Shown one piece after another: positions 19,772 through 26,386 of a stretch of 64,000 bases of DNA; positions within the stretch are counted from its first letter, which is position 1; every line of letters begins with the position of its first letter. The stretch lies in assembly GCA_030018315.1 (NCBI GenBank), contig JASEGA010000002.1:1-64000 (forward strand), written 5' to 3'. The translations under genes and the position numbers were made by a program. The notes under the pieces are model-generated. The model searched no databases. It was not told the origin of the DNA and worked only from the letters and a program-made list of their open reading frames with translations. Origin of the DNA: a bacterium. GTDB lineage: Bacteria > Hydrothermota > UBA3073 > JACQXS01 > JAGMCI01.

Positions 19772-20521
19772 ATGTGGAAGACAGGTATAACAAAGGTAGA
19801 ACCTAACCATATCGTGACAAGAGGTTATAGGCAGGAAGACTTGATTGGCAACATTCCGTTTTCCCATATAGTATTTCTTCTATTAAAGGGTAAATTACCA
19901 GATGAGCGTGAAGGTAAAATGATAGATGCTATCTTTGTCTCATCAATTGACCATGGGGTGACACCACCTACTACTTTATCTGCTCGAATGGTAGCGTCTG
20001 CAGGTGTCCCTTTGCCGACAGCAGTGGCCGCTGGTATACTTGCTGTTGGGGATGTCCATGGAGGTGCAATTGAGAGCTGTGCTAAGATACTACAGAAATG
20101 GTCAAATACAGGTGCACCTGAAGCTGTAGCCCCTAAGGTACTTACAGAGTTATCTGAGGTAGGGGAAAGGATGCCAGGAATTGGGCATAGAATACATACA
20201 GAGGACCCGCGTACTAAAAGGTTGTTTGAGCTTGCTGATGAGCTGAAGATTGCAGGTCCTAATGTAGCACTGATGAAGACGATAGAGGTAGAAATAAACA
20301 AGGATGCAAAGCGTAAGCTACCTATAAATGTAGATGGTGCAATAGGGGCAATAATATCGGATATGGGGTTTGACTGGCGGTTAGGTAAAGCATTCTTTTT
20401 ATTGGGGAGGGTAGCTGGTTTAGTAGCACATGTCTATGAAGAGCAGACTCGTGAGAAGCCTATGCGAGAAATTTCGCCTAAAGAAGCTGAGTATGATGGA
20501 CCGTGGGAGCGGAATATTTAG
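19772..20521 (+). CDS. Short citrate-synthase homologue, citryl-CoA-lyase type
   Basis: A 249-aa protein covering mainly the catalytic part of citrate synthase (normally 370-430 aa). The catalytic residues are visible: H96 in GDVHGGAIES, H139 in GIGHRIHTEDPRTKR and D188 in INVDGAIGAI; SIDHGVTPPTTLSAR matches the DHGxNxSTFxAR motif. Short homologues like this include citryl-CoA lyase (Ccl), which splits citryl-CoA into acetyl-CoA and oxaloacetate. AAGGAGGTAATT precedes the ATG. It sits 38 bases after the ligase alpha subunit in the same operon. A synthase activity in the opposite direction cannot be excluded. Confidence 0.75.
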   Translation: MWKTGITKVEPNHIVTRGYRQEDLIGNIPFSHIVFLLLKGKLPDEREGKMIDAIFVSSIDHGVTPPTTLSARMVASAGVPLPTAVAAGILAVGDVHGGAIESCAKILQKWSNTGAPEAVAPKVLTELSEVGERMPGIGHRIHTEDPRTKRLFELADELKIAGPNVALMKTIEVEINKDAKRKLPINVDGAIGAIISDMGFDWRLGKAFFLLGRVAGLVAHVYEEQTREKPMREISPKEAEYDGPWERNI

Positions 20522-20538
20522 TTTAAGAGTCTAAAAGT

Positions 20539-20961
20539 ATGGAGAGGACAGAGATTAAAGTAAACAAAGTGGTGAGTTGTTTTCTTGAGTCTGGAGGTAA
20601 GATATTAATTTTGCGTAGGAGTGAAAAAGTAGGCACCTATCGTGGCAAATGGGCAGGTGTAACAGGCTATATAGAGAACACACAAGATGAGCAGGCATTG
20701 AAAGAGATAGAGGAGGAGACTGGTTTGAAAGATACCGATGTTGAACTTGTAAGGAAGGGTAAGCCACTTGAAGCTATAGATAATGAGCTTAAGATTAAGT
20801 GGGTAATCTATCCTTATTTATTCCATGTAAATGAGCCAGAAAAGATACGGATTGACTGGGAGCATGTTGAGATGAAATGGATTTTACCTGAAGAGCTGGC
20901 TAAGTATAAGACTGTTCCAAGACTAAATGATGCATTGAAAAGAGTGTTACAAAAAGAATGA
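20539..20961 (+). CDS. Nudix hydrolase
   Basis: A 140-aa Nudix-fold protein, probably hydrolysing a nucleoside diphosphate derivative. The Nudix box reads GYIENTQDEQALKEIEEETG, with lysine in place of the usual arginine in REUXEE. It follows the lyase gene by 17 bases and so may be in the ligase/lyase operon. The substrate cannot be read from the sequence. Confidence 0.85.
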   Translation: MERTEIKVNKVVSCFLESGGKILILRRSEKVGTYRGKWAGVTGYIENTQDEQALKEIEEETGLKDTDVELVRKGKPLEAIDNELKIKWVIYPYLFHVNEPEKIRIDWEHVEMKWILPEELAKYKTVPRLNDALKRVLQKE

Positions 20962-21016
20962 CTAATGACGAAAAGGAAATGATGAAATATGGATTAAAGG
21001 AGATAGAAGTATTTTG

Positions 21017-21044
21017 TTGACTTTTGGATGGAAGGTATTATATT
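21017..21044 (+). promoter_or_regulatory. Promoter of mntA-hepT
   Basis: TTGACT (21017-21022), a 16-base spacer and TATATT (21039-21044), 17 bases before the GTG start, with AAGGGG as a possible ribosome-binding site. A very similar promoter-like sequence, TTGACT followed by TATAAT, recurs at about 21808-21835 with no gene after it. Confidence 0.5.
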
Positions 21045-21061
21045 TTTAAAAAAGGGGCCAA

Positions 21062-21364
21062 GTGAATAGAAAATCAATAACTAAGATAACCAAAATTCTG
21101 AGTCTTCGTAAAGACGATTTACAAGAGAGATTCAAGATCAAAGAAATAGCGGTTTTTGGGTCTTATGTCAAAGGAAAACAAAACCAAAAGAGCGACATTG
21201 ATATTTTGGTTGATTTTGAGCATGGTTATAAAACTTTTGACAATTACATGGAGCTTAAGTTCTTTCTTGAAGAAGTTCTAAATACGAAGGTGGATTTGGT
21301 ACTAAAAACAGCTATCAAAGAAGAGATAAAGTCGTATATTCTTACAGAGGCTGTTTATGTCTAA
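21062..21364 (+). CDS. mntA: MNT-domain antitoxin (nucleotidyltransferase)
   Basis: A 100-aa minimal nucleotidyltransferase. The signature GSx10DxD is complete: G33-S34 in FGSYVKGKQ and D45/D47 in SDIDILVDF. Proteins of this family neutralise HEPN toxins by adding AMP groups to a tyrosine next to the toxin's active site. The start is GTG 21062. Its end overlaps the hepT start by eight bases, the standard arrangement of the pair. Intact, unlike the remnant at 3037-3346. Confidence 0.88.
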   Translation: MNRKSITKITKILSLRKDDLQERFKIKEIAVFGSYVKGKQNQKSDIDILVDFEHGYKTFDNYMELKFFLEEVLNTKVDLVLKTAIKEEIKSYILTEAVYV

Positions 21365-21695
21365 AAGGAATTACAAGTTCTTTATCAAAGATATTAAGGA
21401 ATGCACTGACAAGATTCTAATGTATGTTGGCAATAAATCATTTGAGAATTTCTCAAAAGATCAACTCTTAATAGATGCAATTGTTAGGAATCTTGAAATA
21501 ATAGGCGAAGCAGTCAAACACGTCCCAAATAAATTAAAACAAGAGAATCCTCATATTGAATGGCATAAAATTGCAGGACTCAGGGACATACTTATCCATG
21601 AATATTTTGGCATAGATTATGAGGTTTTATGGGATATAGTTCAAAATAAAATCCCGAATTTAAATGTAGAAATTAAGAAACTGTTAGAGAAGTAA
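21357..21695 (+). CDS. hepT: HEPN-domain toxin HepT (DUF86)
   Basis: A 112-aa HEPN RNase-type toxin. The Rx4-6H catalytic motif is R76-DILI-H81 followed by E and Y83, the tyrosine targeted for AMPylation by MntA partners. IVRNLEIIGEAVKHVP is the typical DUF86 helix. It overlaps and follows its antitoxin in one operon. Such pairs act in plasmid maintenance or phage defence; which applies here is unknown. Confidence 0.88.
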   Translation: MSKRNYKFFIKDIKECTDKILMYVGNKSFENFSKDQLLIDAIVRNLEIIGEAVKHVPNKLKQENPHIEWHKIAGLRDILIHEYFGIDYEVLWDIVQNKIPNLNVEIKKLLEK

Positions 21696-21913
21696 AATAT
21701 CTGAAGCTGTTGAAAGATACAGGGTATGGATTGATGCTGAAATAAGAGGATAGCGTGAGTACAAAGAAGCATGGATTTTTCTTTTTTGAAAATTAATAGA
21801 GAGATGAAAATGTTTGGTTGACTTTTGGGTATAAAGATTATAATATAGAAGAGGACTTGAGATGAAGCATAAAATGAACCTGTCCCCAGTAGGAACCAAA
21901 AATTAAAATATTT

Positions 21914-22070
21914 GCTTTGTTGAATAAATATTTTTGGTACCTTTGATTTTCAACCTCTGACTTGGTTTTAGACAATTTTGACCTTGTCATTCTGAACAAA
22001 GTGAAGAATCTCATAAACCGGTGTCAATCAAGGTGTTGCAAGTTTTGTAAAGCGAATTATTCAACAAAGC
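21914..22070. mobile_element. MITE-like element, copy 1
   Basis: A 157-bp non-coding element with 14-base perfect terminal inverted repeats, GCTTTGTTGAATAA at the left and its complement at the right. It is about 95% identical to the copy at 42707-42862. The interior contains a GTCATTCTGAAC...GAAGAATCTC stretch, a word seen dispersed in many bacterial genomes. No target duplication is evident here. The rest of the gap 21696-22154 holds a promoter-like sequence and a 14-codon frame of no clear meaning. Confidence 0.75.
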
Positions 22071-22154
22071 ATAATGCGTGGAAGAGAGTATTACACTGAG
22101 ACCATAGATTAGTGACATACTTCAAAGGATAAAATAGCTGAGTTATCGCTGGCT

Positions 22155-23474
22155 ATGACTATTGCGGAGAAGATTTTGGCACGTGTTTCGGGTAAAAAAG
22201 AAGTAAAAGTAGGTGAGATTGTGAATGCAAAAGTTGATGTTTGTATGTCGCATGAGAATGCGGTGCTTGTATGTAAGCATTTTAAAGAGATTGGAGTCAA
22301 AAAAGTTTGGGACCCTGAGCGTATTGTTATAGTCTTTGACCATCGTGTACCGGCTGATTCAGTTAATACTGCTATTGGACATAAAAAAGTGCGTGAGTTT
22401 GTTAAGGAGCAGGGGATATCCCATTTTTATGATATGCGTGCCGGGATATGTCATCAGATATTGCCTGAGAAGGGACATGTAAGACCTGGTGAGCTTATTG
22501 TGGGCACTGATTCACATACTACGACTCATGGTGCATTTGGTGCATTTGCGGCTGGGATAGGAGCAACTGAGATGGCATGTGTATGGGCGACGGGTGAGTT
22601 ATGGCTTAGAGTACCTCCAACAATTAAGATTAAAGTTAGTGGAGAGTTTAAGCCATGGGTGAGTGCTAAGGATTTGATACTTTATATTATTGGTAAATTA
22701 GGTGCAGATGGTGCTGATTACAGGGCGATTGAGTTTTATGGTGATACAATTAATAATATGAGTATAGCAAGCCGTATGGTTTTATCTAATTTGTCAATGG
22801 AGGCAGGTGCTAAGGCAGCAATTGTGCCAGCGGATGATAAGACTATAGAGTATGTAAAAAATAGGAGTAGTAAGCAATTTACACCTATATATGCAGATAA
22901 GGATACAATGTATGAGCGAGAGTTAACTTTTGATGTCTCTAATCTTGAGCCACAGCTTGCGTGTCCGCATCAGGTAGATAATGTGCATCCGGTGTCAGAA
23001 TTTGAAGGTCTTGAGATTCATCAAGCTCTTATAGGGTCGTGTACAAATGGTAGGCTTGAAGACCTTGAGGTAGCGGCTAAAATTATAAATGGGAAAAAGA
23101 TACCTCTCTCTGTCAGGCTTATTGTTATACCGGCATCGTGGGAGGTATATTTAGAGGCAATGAGGGCTGGGTTACTTGCAACATTTATAAAAGCGGGTGG
23201 TGTGGTGTTAAACCCGGGCTGCGGTCCGTGTTTAGGTGCACATCAGGGCTTGTTAGCACCAGGTGAGAGGTGTATATCAACTACAAATCGTAACTTCCAA
23301 GGCAGGATGGGGTCACCTGATGCTGAAGTGTATCTGGCGTCACCGGCAACAGTAGCAGCATCGGCAGTGAAAGGAAAAATAACTAATCCAAGATCGTTAA
23401 TCGTTAAACGGAAATCGGGAAACGGAAATTGGGATGGAAAAATATATTTCAAAAGAGGTATACAACGACTATAG
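22155..23474 (+). CDS. Aconitase/isopropylmalate-isomerase family large subunit
   Basis: A 439-aa [4Fe-4S] hydro-lyase of the HacA/LeuC type. The cluster cysteines are C296 in GSCTNGR and C356/C359 in NPGCGPCLG; VGTDSHTTTHGAFGAF is the typical substrate motif. With the small subunit 74 bases downstream it forms a two-chain enzyme that isomerises a tricarboxylate or an alkylmalate. Beside a citryl-CoA-lyase-type gene, aconitase activity is an attractive guess, but leucine-type isomerase is possible. The normal family end is near KGKITNPR; here about 22 extra residues follow, encoded by repeat-like spacer DNA (VKRKSGNGNWDGKIYF). The start ATG has no Shine-Dalgarno. Confidence 0.85.
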   Translation: MTIAEKILARVSGKKEVKVGEIVNAKVDVCMSHENAVLVCKHFKEIGVKKVWDPERIVIVFDHRVPADSVNTAIGHKKVREFVKEQGISHFYDMRAGICHQILPEKGHVRPGELIVGTDSHTTTHGAFGAFAAGIGATEMACVWATGELWLRVPPTIKIKVSGEFKPWVSAKDLILYIIGKLGADGADYRAIEFYGDTINNMSIASRMVLSNLSMEAGAKAAIVPADDKTIEYVKNRSSKQFTPIYADKDTMYERELTFDVSNLEPQLACPHQVDNVHPVSEFEGLEIHQALIGSCTNGRLEDLEVAAKIINGKKIPLSVRLIVIPASWEVYLEAMRAGLLATFIKAGGVVLNPGCGPCLGAHQGLLAPGERCISTTNRNFQGRMGSPDAEVYLASPATVAASAVKGKITNPRSLIVKRKSGNGNWDGKIYFKRGIQRL

Positions 23475-23548
23475 AAAAGATGGGTTAAGGGCTGTTCAAA
23501 TTATCAATGGCTATATAAGGTATCTACAGAAATGTAAGACGATTAACC

Positions 23549-24058
23549 ATGATTAAAGGACGGGTGTGGAAGTTTGGTGATGATGTGAATACTGATGTTA
23601 TATATCCAGGTAAGTATTTGCCAATTACTGACCCAAATGAGATGAAACTGCATGCATTTGAGAGTGTATATCCTGATTTTGTAAAAAAGTTTAATAAAGG
23701 TGATATAATAGTGGCTGGGAAATACTTTGGTTGCGGCTCATCGCGGGAACAGGCAGTGAGCTGTCTTAAGGCGGTGGGTGTATCGTGTATAATTGCAGAG
23801 TCATTTGCTCGTATTTATTATCGGAATGCGATAAATGATGGGTTACCTATATTAACTGCAGAGAGTGTATCAAAGAAGGTAAGAGAGGGTGACGAACTTG
23901 AGGTAGAACTTGAAAGTGGTGTAGTAAAGAACCTGACAACTAAAGAGACAATCAAAGCTAATATTTTACCCCCATTTATACTTGAGATTCTATCTTCTGG
24001 TGGTCTTATTCCTCATATAAAGTTAAAGCTCAAAAGTCAAAAGTTAAATCTTAAATAA
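23549..24058 (+). CDS. Aconitase/isopropylmalate-isomerase family small subunit
   Basis: A 169-aa swivel-domain subunit of the same hydro-lyase. GRVWKFGDDVNTDVIYPGKY and GCGSSREQA (active-site serine and arginine) identify the family. The residues that follow YL in the substrate-specificity loop read PI (GKYLPITDP), matching neither of the sequences I associate with homoaconitase or isopropylmalate isomerase from methanogens, so the substrate stays open. The last dozen residues (KLKLKSQKLNLK) come from spacer-repeat DNA. It overlaps the end of the convergent gene at 24051 by eight bases. Confidence 0.85.
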   Translation: MIKGRVWKFGDDVNTDVIYPGKYLPITDPNEMKLHAFESVYPDFVKKFNKGDIIVAGKYFGCGSSREQAVSCLKAVGVSCIIAESFARIYYRNAINDGLPILTAESVSKKVREGDELEVELESGVVKNLTTKETIKANILPPFILEILSSGGLIPHIKLKLKSQKLNLK

Positions 24059-24533
24059 TGTCGGTTTTGCAAGCTACAGATGGTGAGTAACCAGTTTTGG
24101 GGTTGTGGAAGAATAGATATATAATAAAGTTTGTTGAATCATTGAGGTAAACTGAGGACGGTGGGTTATTGAGGTAAACTGAGGCTTGTCCATCTCGTCT
24201 TTTGGCGACTGGGTTTATTGCGTCTCCCCATAATTTGAGTGTCCGCCACGGCTTAAGGTCGGGATACCATTCTTTAGATTCTTTAATTTTCCAATATATA
24301 GTTACTATAAATGCGTTATCATCTGGTTTACCGTTCTGTCTAATAATAGGGTCCCAGTGTACCTCAATTTTACCGCTATGTTTGGTGTAAGTGGCTTTGA
24401 GTATTTGAGATGTTTCCAGTATTCCACAGCTAATTTGTATTGTTTTGATATCTGGCATATTATTAGGACCGTAGAATTTGTCTTTGTAAGGTATAGATTG
24501 GTATAGAGTAGATGCATTAAATTTCACAAACAA
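24051..24533 (-). CDS. PWGEIHGKL-family protein, C-terminal part (frameshifted)
   Basis: A 160-aa frame beginning with an alternative start (TTG) inside the end of the frame at 24517-24846. Its beginning (FVKFNASTLYQSIPYKD) lines up with the middle of the 254-aa paralogue upstream, just after the shared IxPxWxxxAK region. The two frames are therefore probably one gene of about 260 aa split by a frameshift near 24530. The C-terminal part carries an immunoglobulin-like beta pattern (KIEVHWDPI, AFIVTIYW). I do not recognise the family. Confidence 0.5.
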   Translation of the reverse strand: MFVKFNASTLYQSIPYKDKFYGPNNMPDIKTIQISCGILETSQILKATYTKHSGKIEVHWDPIIRQNGKPDDNAFIVTIYWKIKESKEWYPDLKPWRTLKLWGDAINPVAKRRDGQASVYLNNPPSSVYLNDSTNFIIYLFFHNPKTGYSPSVACKTDII

Positions 24534-24846
24534 GTGGAAAACCAGAAAAGTAGTGCACCCTTTTAGCTTCTTGGTTCCATATAGGAGTTATAATACTATC
24601 TCTATATATCCGAGCTATGCAACTTAATGTACTTGTGACTGTGTGTGTCAAATTTATATGAGGTATGAATAGGTCTTGTTTGTCCATCTTTCCCTGTAAG
24701 ACTTTGAATATAGCTTCGTCTGTTCCCCTTGATTCTGGCTTTTTGTATGCTCTTACAGTCTTTATCCTATTTATTGCTACACTTCCAATTACTTCACCTA
24801 ATTTTCCGTGGATTTCACCCCATGGTGAGTTTATATACTTAGCCAT
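24517..24846 (-). CDS. PWGEIHGKL-family protein, N-terminal part
   Basis: A 109-aa frame starting MAKYINSPWGEIHGKLGEVI, then GSVAINRIKTVRAYKKPESR. The opening 'G.i.GklG.vvGs....i..iR..pk' recalls the DUF6266-type structural proteins of Bacteroidetes, but the resemblance is by eye only. It starts eight bases inside the end of the upstream paralogue (24839-25603), so the two are co-transcribed. The frame ends soon after IITPIWNQEAKRVHYFSGF, where the paralogue continues; the missing remainder lies in another frame at 24051-24533. Confidence 0.55.
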   Translation of the reverse strand: MAKYINSPWGEIHGKLGEVIGSVAINRIKTVRAYKKPESRGTDEAIFKVLQGKMDKQDLFIPHINLTHTVTSTLSCIARIYRDSIITPIWNQEAKRVHYFSGFPLVCEI

Positions 24847-25603
24847 TGTACCTCCCTGGTGGTAGCCATCTTTTTTTATTGTCCCATTTTAACTCAATAA
24901 CGGAACCTGGAATTAGCGATTTTGAAACTGAATACGTATTCCCTTCTTTGAAGTATGCAAATACAATTGGTGACTTGATTTCTGGTATCTGTAAGTATAT
25001 ATAGTTCCACACTCCTATTTTTTTAACAATTGGTAATGTTACGGTTGACTCTGGGTCGGCGCTCACTAACCAATGGTATAGATTAAATGTAGTCATTTCT
25101 AACACCGCTATTCCAATTTGGTACGAATGTGTATTTTTAATGGCTATCATAATCTTTTTACTATCAGCGTAGAATCTCGCATGGATTTTAGGTGGGTCCA
25201 GTATGCCCTGAGAGAGAAGCAGTTGCTTCCATCTTCTCCTACTATCATTCCTTTTGTAATTGCAAATCCTTATGAGATTTACTGACATAAACAAATGCAG
25301 AGCACAACAATTTCTAATTTTAGCACTCTCTTGCCATACTGGGTATATTAGGTCTTTTAGGTGTTTACCTGCAAGCTTGCCAAGAATACGAAATACTATT
25401 TGCCTGGCTCTTAGCTTTTTTGGAACTGCATATATAGTATATTTCATGAGATTCCTTATTATAGTTTTACCATTCCTTTTTTGTAATATTATACCTTTAG
25501 CATCTTTGGCCATATTGAAACCAAACATCTTCTTAGCCTGTTCTGGTGTAAGTGACAGCTTGCCGTGAATTTCACCCCAAGGGGTAGGTTTAGTGAGAAT
25601 CAT
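24839..25603 (-). CDS. PWGEIHGKL-family protein, intact copy, unrecognised
   Basis: A 254-aa protein beginning MILTKPTPWGEIHGKLSLTP. The first half is basic and helical (KAKDAKGIILQKRNGKTIIR), with a central IYPVWQESAKIRN that is matched by IITPIWNQEAKRV in the downstream copy. The second half is a predicted beta-sandwich (KIMIAIKNTHSYQIG, FAYFKEGNTYSVSK) ending WLPPGRYNG. There is no signal peptide and no membrane segment. Two tandem paralogues with translational overlap suggest a module, perhaps structural and phage-like, but no phage gene adjoins. Function unknown. Confidence 0.6.
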   Translation of the reverse strand: MILTKPTPWGEIHGKLSLTPEQAKKMFGFNMAKDAKGIILQKRNGKTIIRNLMKYTIYAVPKKLRARQIVFRILGKLAGKHLKDLIYPVWQESAKIRNCCALHLFMSVNLIRICNYKRNDSRRRWKQLLLSQGILDPPKIHARFYADSKKIMIAIKNTHSYQIGIAVLEMTTFNLYHWLVSADPESTVTLPIVKKIGVWNYIYLQIPEIKSPIVFAYFKEGNTYSVSKSLIPGSVIELKWDNKKRWLPPGRYNG

Positions 25604-26386
25604 AAAGAGTCTAAAAGTTCAAAAGTTAAATCCATATTATAATATATACTCTGACCTTTTCTTTTTCATTCTAAATTTTTCTTAATTTTTTACATCAAGC
25701 CACAAGCTGATTTAGGAGCTCCCAATTTTTTGTTAATTTCTAATCTTCATAGAATCCTGATAATACACAGGCTACGATGTGTAAAATTATTATGTATTTT
25801 ATCAATTTTCTAAAAACTTTTTTATTGTAAACTAATACCTTAAAGTAAAGGTGCTGAAAAACCCATTGTTTGTCATTGCAAACGAGAGCGAAGCAATCTC
25901 ATTCTCTTACAACCCATATCCGTCATATTAAATTCAGAAAAGAGTAAACAAAATGAAATAAATGTAGTATAAATAAGGGGAAAAAAGAATTTTAAGTGCA
26001 GAGGAGTATTGTCTAAAAAGGCTTACATGCCCCGCTCTGACAAGGTTTTTAGCAAACGAAGTTAAAAATGTTCTGAAAAGATGGCTAAAGATGAAGTTTT
26101 CTATGAAATTTGGAGATTTTTCTTGACATTTATTCTTTTTTATGAAAAACTGACGTTAGAAATGGTGAAAAAGGCGTACGAAAGTTTTAAAGTGCGACCA
26201 AGCAAATGCTCTTGCTGAAATAAGAGAGGTGATGCCTATGCAATAGCTACACACATAATTTACGTGCGAGGGAGGAGGGAAGAGAAAAACGACTCAATTC
26301 TTATTCCTTCCTATCTGGGGGCCAGGCTCTATGAAAAATAGCTCAAGTTTAACCTAGAGTGTTGTGAAGTCACAAAGGGGGTAAAG
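25604..26386. other. Gene-free interval with degraded sequence
   Basis: About 780 bases without a credible gene. A dispersed-repeat copy lies at 25872-25900. Around 26020-26220 short stretches of coding-like sense broken by stops suggest decayed coding DNA, possibly an old insertion sequence, but I cannot name it. A sequence related to the GCACATAAATTATGTGC palindrome occurs at about 26250-26266. Confidence 0.4.
25872..25900. repeat. Dispersed repeat, GTCATTGC...AGCGAAGCAATCTC type
   Basis: The stretch from GTCATTGCAAACGAGAGCG to AAGCAATCTC belongs to a short repeat word that I know from many unrelated bacterial genomes. A second copy in the opposite orientation is at 29438-29470. Confidence 0.5.

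Noticed and set aside
21813-21895. Promoter-like TTGACT/TATAAT followed by a 14-codon frame
   Set aside because: No ribosome-binding site, no homologue I know and it runs towards the MITE; it may be a relic copy of the mntA promoter.
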